Source: Pseudomonas alloputida
GTDB lineage: Bacteria > Pseudomonadota > Gammaproteobacteria > Pseudomonadales > Pseudomonadaceae
Length of the DNA stretch: 64,000 nucleotides
Assembly: GCF_021283545.2 (NCBI RefSeq)
Contig: NZ_CP128540.1
Location: forward strand, 2,205,501 to 2,269,500
Direction of reading: 5' to 3'
Below, one piece after another: positions 35,678 through 44,067 of the stretch. Position 1 is the stretch's first letter. The number at the start of each line of letters is the position of its first letter. The position numbers were made by a program, and so were the translations under genes. A model generated the notes under the pieces. That model ran no database searches, had not been told where the DNA came from, and worked only from the letters and a program-made list of their open reading frames with translations.

Positions 35678-36312
35678 GCACCTCCAGGCAGCGTCAGCTT
35701 CTGCGGTGTGCCTTCGTAGCAGTCCAGGGCCAGGCCCCATTTGTTGTGCTCGGGGTCGACGTCGAAGCGCACTACGCGTAGCGGATAGCGCACGACGACG
35801 CGCTTCACCGGTTCGGCGGCGTAGTACTCGTCGGCATTGAGGTCGAGCTTGACCAGCCAGCTGTGCTTATCCAGCTGCTTTACCCGCAGGTCGGGGTCAT
35901 CGCTGTAGCCACGACCCAGCACCTCGTACACGCCGCGCACGCGGCCACGTAGTTCGCCGGCTGCCTTGCGGTACTCGAAGTCGCCATCGAAAAACGTCTT
36001 GCAAGCGGGTGTCAGGTAGGGCTGCAGGGCGAAGATCGCGCGGTGGTAGTCGACCTCGCCGTCGGTGGGCCAACGGTTAAGCTGGCCGAAGATGTACAGG
36101 GCAAAGGCGTAGATGTTTTCCGGCGGCACATCCCACCATTTGCGCGTGCTGCCGGAGCGCAAGTCCGGTGGTACGTGAATGGTCAGTTCGGATGGTGCGG
36201 ACTGCCAGCCATACCAGAGTCCGGTGCACAGCAGCGCCAGCACGGCCACGGCCAGGCGCAGGCTGAGAATGTGCGCCTGCTGCGCATCCACCTTGTTGCG
36301 GAAGCGGCTCAT
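35674..36312 (-). CDS. Integrating conjugative element protein, TIGR03746 family (TraE/VirB5-8-like)
   Basis: The 212-aa inner-membrane protein starts MSRFRNKVDAQQAHILSLR. One membrane helix (about 17-34) is followed by a periplasmic domain with TRKWWDVPPENIYAFALYIFGQLNRWPTDGEVDY, the clear family block. I used the ATG at 36312, which overlaps the TIGR03750 stop by 4 bp; the frame is open for 98 codons before it, but those are a shadow of the upstream gene. Confidence 0.9.
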   Translation of the reverse strand: MSRFRNKVDAQQAHILSLRLAVAVLALLCTGLWYGWQSAPSELTIHVPPDLRSGSTRKWWDVPPENIYAFALYIFGQLNRWPTDGEVDYHRAIFALQPYLTPACKTFFDGDFEYRKAAGELRGRVRGVYEVLGRGYSDDPDLRVKQLDKHSWLVKLDLNADEYYAAEPVKRVVVRYPLRVVRFDVDPEHNKWGLALDCYEGTPQKLTLPGGA

Positions 36313-36710
36313 GGGGTGGGCCTCGCAGGTCGGCGCGTACGGCGGACCGTCCACGGGCCGGAGTGTAGGATCAGGTAGTGACTGCTGATGCCCCAGTGCA
36401 CAGCCAGCTGCCACTGCAGGCGTCGGTACAGCCAAGTTTCTGGACGAGCACGCTTGGCCCGGCGCAGCAACTTGCCGCCACCGAGCAGCACCAGCGCCAT
36501 GCACAGGAACATGCAGGTGGGGAGGGTGGCGATGGAGGCGGTGGCCACCGCCAGCGGTGCGCCGAGAATCAGGCCTAGTACGGCACCGACGATCAGCGCG
36601 ACCCACATCTCGTCGTTGGTGAGGCCGCGCAGGACGGCTGGGTCGCGGTTGAGGCGTTCCGGCAGGAAGGTCAGCGTGCCGTCTGGGAGAGTGGCAGGGA
36701 CGTCGGACAT
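36309..36710 (-). CDS. Conjugative transfer region protein, TIGR03750 family (TraL/VirB3-like)
   Basis: The 133-aa protein has a polar N-terminus with FLPERLNRDPAVLRGLTNDEMW, two membrane helices (about 37-60 and 62-80) and a basic C-terminal tail (RRAKRARPETWLYRRLQW). It resembles VirB3/TraL proteins that link the ATPase to the inner membrane. Confidence 0.88.
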   Translation of the reverse strand: MSDVPATLPDGTLTFLPERLNRDPAVLRGLTNDEMWVALIVGAVLGLILGAPLAVATASIATLPTCMFLCMALVLLGGGKLLRRAKRARPETWLYRRLQWQLAVHWGISSHYLILHSGPWTVRRTRRPARPTP

Positions 36711-36717
36711 GGCAACC

Positions 36718-37095
36718 TCACAGGATCGTCGCAGCTTTGGTGAGGAACCACAGGATCACCACCACCAGCAGCGCGCCGACGCCGACCACGGCGCCGAGGT
36801 CCTTCCAGGTCTTGCGCTGGTTTTGCACGTCGGCGTAGACGGTGAGCGAATGCCAAGCCACGCCCAGGAAGGCGAGGGTGGCGATCAACAGACCGAGCAG
36901 GATGCCGCCGTCATAGGCGTAGTTCTTGATGGTGTCGATCAGGCCTGAGCCCTCGCCGCGGGAGGGGGCTTCCATGGTCGGCAGATCAGCCCTGGCCAGC
37001 GTCGAGCTCAGCAACACCGAGCCGCCGAACAGGGCTTTTGTATAGATAGCTCGCAGCCGGAGCAGCGGAAGGAGGCAGTGACGGGAGAGTTTCAT
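36718..37095 (-). CDS. Conjugative transfer region protein, TIGR03745 family (pilin-like)
   Basis: The 125-aa protein has a long signal sequence ending near LARA, then a small hydrophilic loop (DLPTMEAPSRGEGSG) and two membrane helices (about 60-85 and 100-122). This is the layout of VirB2/TraA pilins. It is the likely pilus subunit of this system, by family and position. Confidence 0.87.
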   Translation of the reverse strand: MKLSRHCLLPLLRLRAIYTKALFGGSVLLSSTLARADLPTMEAPSRGEGSGLIDTIKNYAYDGGILLGLLIATLAFLGVAWHSLTVYADVQNQRKTWKDLGAVVGVGALLVVVILWFLTKAATIL

Positions 37096-37110
37096 GGCAG
37101 GGTCTCCAGA

Positions 37111-37350
37111 CTACGACAGCATGAAAAACATCAGCACGATCAGGGCTAGGGCCAGACGCAGCGTGCTGCCGCCGAGCGCACCGAAATTGAGATTGCCGGC
37201 CGCCCAACCGCGGTAGCCGGTCCACAGTGCCCAGGTGCACCAGAGCAACGCCAACACCAGCACCGAGGAGCGCCACAGCACCGAACTGAGTTGCGGGGCA
37301 AAGCCGGCCACGGCCGAGAACGCGCTGAGTTGAGCGTCAGTCATGCTCAT
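37111..37350 (-). CDS. Conjugative transfer region protein, TIGR03758 family
   Basis: The 79-aa protein begins MSMTDAQLSAFSAVAGF and has two hydrophobic helices. The start at 37350 fits the family N-terminus (MSxTDAQ). It overlaps the RAQPRD gene by 14 bp and is part of the same operon. The function is unknown beyond membership of the secretion set. Confidence 0.85.
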   Translation of the reverse strand: MSMTDAQLSAFSAVAGFAPQLSSVLWRSSVLVLALLWCTWALWTGYRGWAAGNLNFGALGGSTLRLALALIVLMFFMLS

Positions 37351-37672
37351 CGGAGGGGCTCGAGTGAGGCGCATCAACTCGATACTGACCGGTCATTTCG
37401 ACCTGGTCAGCTGGCTGAGCGCGGGAGGGCGACAAGTATTTATGGATGCCTTCACGTATTCGTTCGAGGTCCGCCGTAAACCTCGGATAGTCGAAGCGAT
37501 AGCGCGTTCCTGCGGCGTCGTCTGAGCCGCTTTCGGCACGATCGGCCAACTGTTCGATGGCAGTGAACTGTCGTTGCACGAGTCCCAGATCTGAGCGCTC
37601 GCGACTTTCCTGTGCGACAGCCGGAAGTGCTGCCAGACAAATCAAAAGCGACGGGAAGGCATATGTCCTCAT
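37337..37672 (-). CDS. Integrative conjugative element protein, RAQPRD family (TIGR01690)
   Basis: The 111-aa exported protein has the signal peptide MRTYAFPSLLICLAALPAVAQ. The family name motif appears as SRAQPADQVE (about 82-91), with A replacing the usual R. The helix before it (DYPRFTADLERIREGIHKYL) is well conserved. It opens the downstream half of the tra operon, and its usual upstream neighbour TIGR03747 lies 18.7 kb away at 56347. Confidence 0.9.
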   Translation of the reverse strand: MRTYAFPSLLICLAALPAVAQESRERSDLGLVQRQFTAIEQLADRAESGSDDAAGTRYRFDYPRFTADLERIREGIHKYLSPSRAQPADQVEMTGQYRVDAPHSSPSDEHD

Positions 37673-37881
37673 GGCGGGCTCCAGAGCGGTCTCTGGTCGT
37701 CACCATTACTGCGCGGGGGAGTTGACGCACGAGTTAAAAGGATTCTCGGCGTTTCGTTTTCTGGCGAGGTTGGGCAGGGAGCGGGGTGAGCCTGAAGTTA
37801 AGGCATTGAGGGAGGATGAGAACCTGCTGGTGCTGAGGTCTTACGAGTGCTGCAGCGAGCACCTGAACGGCTAGCCAGGCA

Positions 37882-38301
37882 TTACTCGGAGAATGACAGC
37901 TCCGCCTGAAGTGCGCACGGTGCGCGCGAAGGCATTTTCGTTCGGGGATTGCGTGAGTTGGCCGGCAAAGCAGTCTCAGCTAGATCATCCCCCAGTGTGG
38001 CCTGTAGTCCAGGAATTCGACCCTCTGACTCAAGTGCTCGAATCTCGCTCCTAGTCCTGACGATCAGCTCATTTGCCGTCTGCCCTGTATCCTCGCTCAG
38101 CGTCAAAGCCACCAGCGTCAAGGGACTCACTTCCAATCGCTCGCTAAGCTTCTCAAGTTTGTCCAGCGTGAGGCTCGATCTACCGGATTCGAGCTTGGAC
38201 AAGTAGGTGCGGCTGGTCGTGTCGGCAAATCCGCGTTGGGTGATGTTGCGGTGACTGCGTAGTACTCGAAGCACGTTAGCGAACGATGACTTTAGTGTCA
38301 T
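37882..38301 (-). CDS. XRE-family transcriptional regulator
   Basis: The 139-aa protein starts MTLKSSFANVLRVLRSHRNITQRGFADTTSRTYLSKLE, a helix-turn-helix of the Cro/C1 type (about 8-60). A helical C-terminal region (about 75-105) and a polar tail follow. The ATG at 38301 is used; the frame is open further upstream without family match. It lies at the left edge of the cargo, just upstream of the RAQPRD end of the tra operon and on the same strand. It might regulate tra or the cargo; unproven. Confidence 0.78.
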   Translation of the reverse strand: MTLKSSFANVLRVLRSHRNITQRGFADTTSRTYLSKLESGRSSLTLDKLEKLSERLEVSPLTLVALTLSEDTGQTANELIVRTRSEIRALESEGRIPGLQATLGDDLAETALPANSRNPRTKMPSRAPCALQAELSFSE

Positions 38302-38497
38302 TGAGTTACCTAAGACATAAGGCAGGTATAGCGACCTTGTCGTCTCATCGACGTTGATTGGCGCAAATGACTGGACGCGACCGTTGCAACGAGCATTCTT
38401 GGCTTGTGGCAGATCGGCCCTCAACAACCTGCGTCATTGAACTACTTGGGTGAGCAATTGAAGTCGCCCCCCGGTTACAGCGTCATGTCTACGCGAT

Positions 38498-39856
38498 TCA
38501 CGGTTTTTCGTTAAGCTGAATTTGCGTAACGGTGCCGTCGTTCGATTCTCGTCCGGACGCGTGCAGTTTGTCGATAATTTGTCGCGCGAGTGCATGGTAG
38601 AGCGAGACAGGTGAAATCCAGCCCGAGATGGCGGTAGCCATCAGTGTGGTCGCGAGCATGGGTATGGCAAGGTCGGGGCTGTGGGTCAGTTCGAGGACTA
38701 TGACGGAGGCAGTGAGCGGTGAGCGTGTCACGCCGGCCAGATAGGCCCCCATACCCAGCAATGCACATGCTTGCGGGTCAACATCGGGTATCAACGACAG
38801 CAGTGGCGCGAACGCCGCGCCTATGCTCAGCGAAGGTGAAAACAGCCCGCCAGGAATACCGGAGAGGTAGGACACGACGTTGGCCAGAAATTTCCACAGC
38901 AAAAAACTTGGATCGGTGACGGGTTGTGCCCCAAGCAGGGCGCGCGTTTCTTCATATCCGGTACCGAACACGTGATTGCCGGAAACCAACCCCAGTATTG
39001 CTAGAGTAAAGCCGCAGAGGGCCGCGAAACGGACTGGATATCGACTGCGCAGCCCGCAGACACGGCCGAGGATGCCGTGATCGGTGGGCAGCACCAGCTT
39101 CGCGTAAAAACCTCCCAGCAACCCGCCCAGTGCTGCGCATGCAGGGACCACGCTCCAACCCCATCCAGTTGGCATCCGTCCACCGATTTCGCCAAAGTAG
39201 GCGTAGTGTCCCATCAGGCCCAGTGTCACGACGCCGCCAATCAGCACTGCCGTTAGCACCAGTCCGCTGAAACGTTGCTCAAACGTGCGGCTCAATTCCT
39301 CAATGGCAAAGACCACCCCGGCCAATGGCGTGTTGAAGGCTGCGGCAATGCCTGCGGCGCCGCCGGCGAGGATCAGTCCAGCGATCGTGCGTCGCCCATG
39401 TAGGCCCAGCCGGCGGCCGAAGGCATACAAAACGGCGGCCCCGATATGAACGGTTGGGCCTTCCCGTCCTACCGAGCCCCCAACTAGGAGTGCACCGAGG
39501 GTCAGGCTCATGCGTGCAGCGGCGACTGGCAGTGAAAGCAATCTGGCTCGTAAACGGCGGGAGGGCATTTCAAGGGCGGCGATGACTTGGGGAATGCCGC
39601 TGCCTTTGGCATTTTCAAACCAGCGCTGTGTCAGCCACGCCAGCAGCGCGAAACCGAAGGGCGTGATCAGCAACGGGGACCAAGGCGCCCATTCAAGCAA
39701 GCACCTGAACGACGCGAACGCGGCGTCGGCCAGCCACGCGAATGCCAACGCCGTCAGCCCGACCAGAAGTGCGCCGATCCAGAATGCCAGGCGTTGTCGC
39801 CATTCTCGCCAGTATGAAGTGCTGGAAGAAGGGGTGGCGGTTTTCAAATCGGCCAT
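38498..39856 (-). CDS. ClC-family chloride channel/antiporter
   Basis: The 452-aa membrane protein has the ClC motifs GSGIPQV (chloride-binding serine, about 86-92), GREGPTVHIG with the gating glutamate (about 129-138), and GIPGGLFSPSLSIGA near 335. A late LTASVIVLELT block contains no obvious defect. GSGIP indicates chloride rather than the fluoride-specific branch. No C-terminal CBS domains. It would exchange chloride for protons or conduct chloride, helping with acid and osmotic load. Confidence 0.9.
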   Translation of the reverse strand: MADLKTATPSSSTSYWREWRQRLAFWIGALLVGLTALAFAWLADAAFASFRCLLEWAPWSPLLITPFGFALLAWLTQRWFENAKGSGIPQVIAALEMPSRRLRARLLSLPVAAARMSLTLGALLVGGSVGREGPTVHIGAAVLYAFGRRLGLHGRRTIAGLILAGGAAGIAAAFNTPLAGVVFAIEELSRTFEQRFSGLVLTAVLIGGVVTLGLMGHYAYFGEIGGRMPTGWGWSVVPACAALGGLLGGFYAKLVLPTDHGILGRVCGLRSRYPVRFAALCGFTLAILGLVSGNHVFGTGYEETRALLGAQPVTDPSFLLWKFLANVVSYLSGIPGGLFSPSLSIGAAFAPLLSLIPDVDPQACALLGMGAYLAGVTRSPLTASVIVLELTHSPDLAIPMLATTLMATAISGWISPVSLYHALARQIIDKLHASGRESNDGTVTQIQLNEKP

Positions 39857-39987
39857 TGTTTGTCATGTGATGGGAACAGACAGAGAGTATGGCGTGATTT
39901 GTCGAGCGGGCATACCCGACCGAGGTGGTACTCACGCACAGTCTGGCAGGCGAGTCATCTCGCATCTGCCAGACATCCGCCGTTTTG

Positions 39988-41349
39988 TTATGACGTCGAC
40001 CGGACCTCGCCAGTTGAAGAACGGTTGCGCATGGCGATTACACCCCACGTCAAACCCAGCGCTGCGGCGATGACAGAAGCGGACAGCACCCCCAATTTGG
40101 CGGCGCCGAGCGCTGCAGGATCGACGAATGCAAGGTTGGCAATGAAGATCGACATGGTAAAGCCTATGCCTGCCAAAAGACCGATCAACATGATGCCCCG
40201 CCAGTTGACTTCGGCCGGGAGTGCACACCAGCCCAATCGGACCATCAACCAGCTGACGCTGACGATTCCCAACGGTTTGCCTGCGATCAGGGCGGCGGCC
40301 ACTGCCATCATTACCCAGCGTGATGTTTCGGCGGAAAGGTCAGCGCCCGACAGGCTCACCCCAGCGTTGGCCAAGGCGAACAACGGCATGATGCCAAATG
40401 CCACCCAAGGGTGCAGCAGGCCTTGTATGCGTACTACCGGAGGTACCAGTTCGCGTTGCGCTGAGCGCAGACGTTTCAACGGGTCCATCAGATCGCTGGC
40501 ATCCTTCTCGGGTGCCTTGGCATTGCCCAGCAGCTCGCTGGTAAAACGGCTGACAGCATCCAGCGGACGCTCGCGCATGGGCATCGCCGTTACTGGAGTC
40601 ATCAGACCTAGCACAACACCGGCAAGCGTCGGGTGAGCACCGGTCATCAGCATACCCAGCCAGGTAATGGCGCCCGGGAGGATGTAGGCCCATGCACTAC
40701 CCACGCCGATTTTCTGCAATCCCATGACCAGCAGCAGCCCAACCGCAGCCACCGCGAAGCCGCTGTAATCGAGGCCGCCAGAGTAGAATAGGGCGATGAT
40801 CAGCACTGCGATAATGTCATCGATTATCGCCAGGGCGAGCAAGAAGACGCGGACATTGGAAGGAATCGATTTGCCCAGCAGTGCCAGTACACCCACGGCA
40901 AAAGCGATGTCGGTGGCTGTTGGCACGGCCCAGCCTTGTTGTTCCTGGGGGGCATGGCCAAAACCAAGATAAATGAGCGCAGGGACGGCCACACCGCCGA
41001 TTGCCGCCGCCATCGGTAAAGCAGCTTGGCGCAGGCTGGCGAGTGCGCCTTCATGAATCTCACGACGGATCTCCATGCCTACGACCAGGAAGAAGATGGT
41101 CATCAAGCCATCGTTGATCCAGAAATGCAGGGATTTGGCGTAGATCACCGAACCGATGCCGAGTGTCAGCGGGGTGTGCCAAAGATGCTCATAACTTTCC
41201 GCCGCCGGGGAATTCGCCCAGACCAGCGCGGCGAGTGCGGCCACGAGAAGGACAATGCCGCTGACGGCTTCGATATGAAGAAAGCGTTCAAAGTTGGCAA
41301 AGGCCCGTTCGGCCAATTCCTGGGCTCGAGGTAATTCTTTCTGGGGCAT
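39988..41349 (-). CDS. nhaA: Na+/H+ antiporter NhaA
   Basis: Sodium/proton exchanger for pH and salt balance. About 453 aa and 12 membrane helices. The aspartate pair essential for transport is seen in [22 protein letters not shown], together with [16 protein letters not shown] and the assembly helix motif [14 protein letters not shown] used the ATG at 41349 ([17 protein letters not shown]); a GTG at 41406 is the alternative. The N-terminal tail is longer than in E. coli. It follows the ClC gene direction, 131 bp away, so they may share a transcript. Confidence 0.93.
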   Translation of the reverse strand: MPQKELPRAQELAERAFANFERFLHIEAVSGIVLLVAALAALVWANSPAAESYEHLWHTPLTLGIGSVIYAKSLHFWINDGLMTIFFLVVGMEIRREIHEGALASLRQAALPMAAAIGGVAVPALIYLGFGHAPQEQQGWAVPTATDIAFAVGVLALLGKSIPSNVRVFLLALAIIDDIIAVLIIALFYSGGLDYSGFAVAAVGLLLVMGLQKIGVGSAWAYILPGAITWLGMLMTGAHPTLAGVVLGLMTPVTAMPMRERPLDAVSRFTSELLGNAKAPEKDASDLMDPLKRLRSAQRELVPPVVRIQGLLHPWVAFGIMPLFALANAGVSLSGADLSAETSRWVMMAVAAALIAGKPLGIVSVSWLMVRLGWCALPAEVNWRGIMLIGLLAGIGFTMSIFIANLAFVDPAALGAAKLGVLSASVIAAALGLTWGVIAMRNRSSTGEVRSTS

Positions 41350-41646
41350 AGGCGCAATGGCTCCCGCATGGCGGCCCGACCAGCGTTGTTGTTTAACCTG
41401 CCTCACTGCGCCGTGCAGCTAGCACCCGATGGCAGTCTACCCAATCATCGCGGTCAGATGAATGCTCAATTAGCGGTCAGTGGTTCAAATGGTGGGTATT
41501 TGAGATTTTTTTGCGGCGGGGGTAGGGTCTAAAGTCAACTTCGAGCGGGGAGGGGCCGCCATCAGGCACTGCATGGGCTGCTAGTCTTGGACCAAGTCGC
41601 CGTGCTCGCCCCCTGTGCTCATCGCCTTACAAGGAGAACTGCCGCA

Positions 41647-43620
41647 ATGACTGCAGCCCCGAAACCCAGGAGCACCCTCAATCCCCCCGTTTTCTATACC
41701 AGCGCGGTTTTGATCTTTCTTCTCGTGCTGTACGCCACAGCATTCCAAGCGCATGCGCAGGCGCTGTTCGAACACGTCCAGACCTGGATCATTACCAATG
41801 CCAGTTGGTTTTACATCCTTACCGTGGCGCTGGTCTTGATCAGTGTGGTGTTCCTGGCCGTCAGTCGTTACGGTGATATTAAGTTAGGGCCCGATCACAG
41901 TGAGCCGGATTACCGGAAGAGCAGCTGGTTCGCCATGTTGTTTTCCGCCGGCATGGGCATCGGCTTGATGTTCTTCGGTGTGGCGGAGCCGGTGATGCAT
42001 TTCACCACCCCTCCAGTGGGTGACCCTGGCACGGTCGCGGCGGCACGCGAAGCCATGAAGATCACGTTTTTCCACTGGGGGCTGCATGCTTGGGCGATCT
42101 ACGCCATTGTTGCATTGATTCTGGCTTACTTCAGCTTCCGCAATGGGCTGCCGCTGACCCTGCGCTCGGCACTTTACCCATTGATCGGTGAACGCATCTA
42201 CGGCCCGATTGGTCATGCGGTCGATATCTTCGCCATCCTCGGCACGGTGTTCGGCGTCGCGACCTCGCTGGGGTATGGGGTACTGCAGATCAACAGCGGC
42301 TTTCACCATGTGTTCGGTCTGCCGGTCAGCCCGACGGTTCAGGTCATTCTCATTGCAGCCACGTGTGGGTTGGCAACGCTTTCGGTGGCCAGTGGGCTGG
42401 ATAAAGGCATTCGCATCCTGTCCGAGCTCAATTTGAGTCTGGCAGTGATATTGATGTTGTTCGTCCTGATCTTGGGGCCTACCGTGTTCCTGCTGCAGGC
42501 TTATGTACAGAATACCGGCGCTTACCTTTCGGACATCGTCAACAAGACCTTCAACCTCTACGCCTATGAACCGACTGACTGGATTGGTGGGTGGACGTTG
42601 CTGTATTGGGGCTGGTGGTTGTCTTGGTCGCCTTTTGTAGGGCTGTTCATCGCTCGCATTTCGCGTGGACGTACCATCCGTGAGTTCGTGTGTGGCGTGT
42701 TGTTCGTTCCGGCCGGTTTTACGTTGCTGTGGATGACGGTATTTGGTGATTCGGCTATCCACATGATCCTCAACGATGGGGTGAAGGACTTGGCCACTGT
42801 CGTTGGCCAAGACAGCTCATTGGCGTTATTCGCGTTCCTTGAACACTTCCCGTTTTCCACGGTGATCTCGCTGATCGCGGTACTGATGGTGGTGGTGTTC
42901 TTCGTAACCTCGGCAGACTCGGGGGCCTTGGTAGTCGATATGCTCGCGTCCTCCGGCCAAGGCCATTCCCCATTGTGGCAACGGATTTTCTGGTCGCTCA
43001 GCATCGGTGCTGTTGCCATTGCGTTGCTCTTGGCTAACGGCCTCAAAGCCTTGCAGACCGCCACCATCGCCAGCGCGTTGCCGTTCGCCGCCATTCTGTT
43101 GATTGCCATCTGGGGATTGTTCAAGGCCTTGAGCCTGGATGCTACCCGTCGCGGCTTGCGTAATCAGGCCCTTCCAGGTACTCGGCATACCCGGCAGCAC
43201 CAAGGCGGCTGGCAGCGCCGGCTGCGCAATATTGCCATGATGCCGCGCCGCGCCCATGTCACGCGCTTTATTGCCGAGGTGGTCAAGCCGGCCTGTGAAG
43301 AGGTTGCACTTGAGTTGCGCAAGCAAGGCTACGACGTCGCGGTGAATGAGCGGGATGATGGCCGCGTCACCCTCGAGCTTTCACACGCTGGGGAAGGGCG
43401 CTTTCTCTACGAAGTCCGTCCGCGTGCTTTCAACACACCTAGCTTCGTCATGCGTGATACGGAAGACGGAACCGATGGTCGCAAGTATTTCCGGGCTGAG
43501 GTGCATTTGCGTGAAGGAGGCCAGGACTATGACATCATGGGTTGGAGTCGTGACGATGTGATCGGCGATATCCTCGATCAATACGAGCGTCACCTGCATT
43601 ACCTTCATGTGGTGAGTTGA
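41647..43620 (+). CDS. BCCT-family choline/betaine transporter (BetT type)
   Basis: The 657-aa sodium- or proton-coupled carrier takes up choline or betaines during osmotic stress. It has 12 membrane helices, the BCCT signature GWWLSWSPFVGLFIARISRGRTIREF, GMGIGLMFFGVAEP, and a soluble C-terminal domain of about 130 residues (from about 520) as in osmosensing BetT proteins. The start at 41647 follows an AAGGAGA site. It is divergent from nhaA, so the intervening 297 bp probably holds both promoters. Confidence 0.92.
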   Translation: MTAAPKPRSTLNPPVFYTSAVLIFLLVLYATAFQAHAQALFEHVQTWIITNASWFYILTVALVLISVVFLAVSRYGDIKLGPDHSEPDYRKSSWFAMLFSAGMGIGLMFFGVAEPVMHFTTPPVGDPGTVAAAREAMKITFFHWGLHAWAIYAIVALILAYFSFRNGLPLTLRSALYPLIGERIYGPIGHAVDIFAILGTVFGVATSLGYGVLQINSGFHHVFGLPVSPTVQVILIAATCGLATLSVASGLDKGIRILSELNLSLAVILMLFVLILGPTVFLLQAYVQNTGAYLSDIVNKTFNLYAYEPTDWIGGWTLLYWGWWLSWSPFVGLFIARISRGRTIREFVCGVLFVPAGFTLLWMTVFGDSAIHMILNDGVKDLATVVGQDSSLALFAFLEHFPFSTVISLIAVLMVVVFFVTSADSGALVVDMLASSGQGHSPLWQRIFWSLSIGAVAIALLLANGLKALQTATIASALPFAAILLIAIWGLFKALSLDATRRGLRNQALPGTRHTRQHQGGWQRRLRNIAMMPRRAHVTRFIAEVVKPACEEVALELRKQGYDVAVNERDDGRVTLELSHAGEGRFLYEVRPRAFNTPSFVMRDTEDGTDGRKYFRAEVHLREGGQDYDIMGWSRDDVIGDILDQYERHLHYLHVVS

Positions 43621-43650
43621 GACTGGGGGTGTATTGCGCTGCACAAGGCG

Positions 43651-44067
43651 TCAGGGCAGTGCAGAGCGCTCGTTAGCGGGCATTGAAAGCCGGCAGGGCC
43701 AGAAGTCAACGGCGGCAACGTCCCTGGAAGGTGGACCTAGCCAGTTTGCAAGTGGCTGGCAATGGCCCTGAAAGCACAGCTCATAGTCTCCGGCTTCGGG
43801 TGTGCGCCCGGCATGCAAGGGGTTCAGAGGCGGCAGTTGGCGGTGGTAGTGCCATGTGCCATCTCGCAACGTGGCGTCATCGGGTATTTCCATGCCAGCG
43901 CCGCTGCCGCGTACGCGGGCCTCCATGAGTACCAGCCCGCTGGCGCCGACCTGGTAATCCTCTTCCCAGCGGATTTTCTCGATGCTGTGCTGCCAAGCCA
44001 GGGTGAAGTGCTCAATGGGCAGGCTGGCCCAAACCACGCCGGCGAGCCCAAGGCAGAGACCATTCAT
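43651..44067 (-). CDS. DUF1850 protein associated with the TRAP transporter
   Basis: The 138-aa protein has an N-terminal hydrophobic segment (MNGLCLGLAGVVWASLP) and the DUF1850 block FTLAWQHSIEKIRWEEDYQV then LRDGTWHYHRQLPPLNPL. DUF1850 proteins regularly accompany TAXI-TRAP transporters; their role is unknown. The ATG at 44067 overlaps the permease stop by 4 bp. Confidence 0.85.
   Translation of the reverse strand: MNGLCLGLAGVVWASLPIEHFTLAWQHSIEKIRWEEDYQVGASGLVLMEARVRGSGAGMEIPDDATLRDGTWHYHRQLPPLNPLHAGRTPEAGDYELCFQGHCQPLANWLGPPSRDVAAVDFWPCRLSMPANERSALP

Noticed and set aside
37722..37874. Possible 50-codon gene with a TTG start (TTG-ACG-CAC...)
   Set aside because: The peptide looks natural, but it needs a rare start codon with the GGGGGA site too close, and it has no family I can recognise; left as an open possibility.
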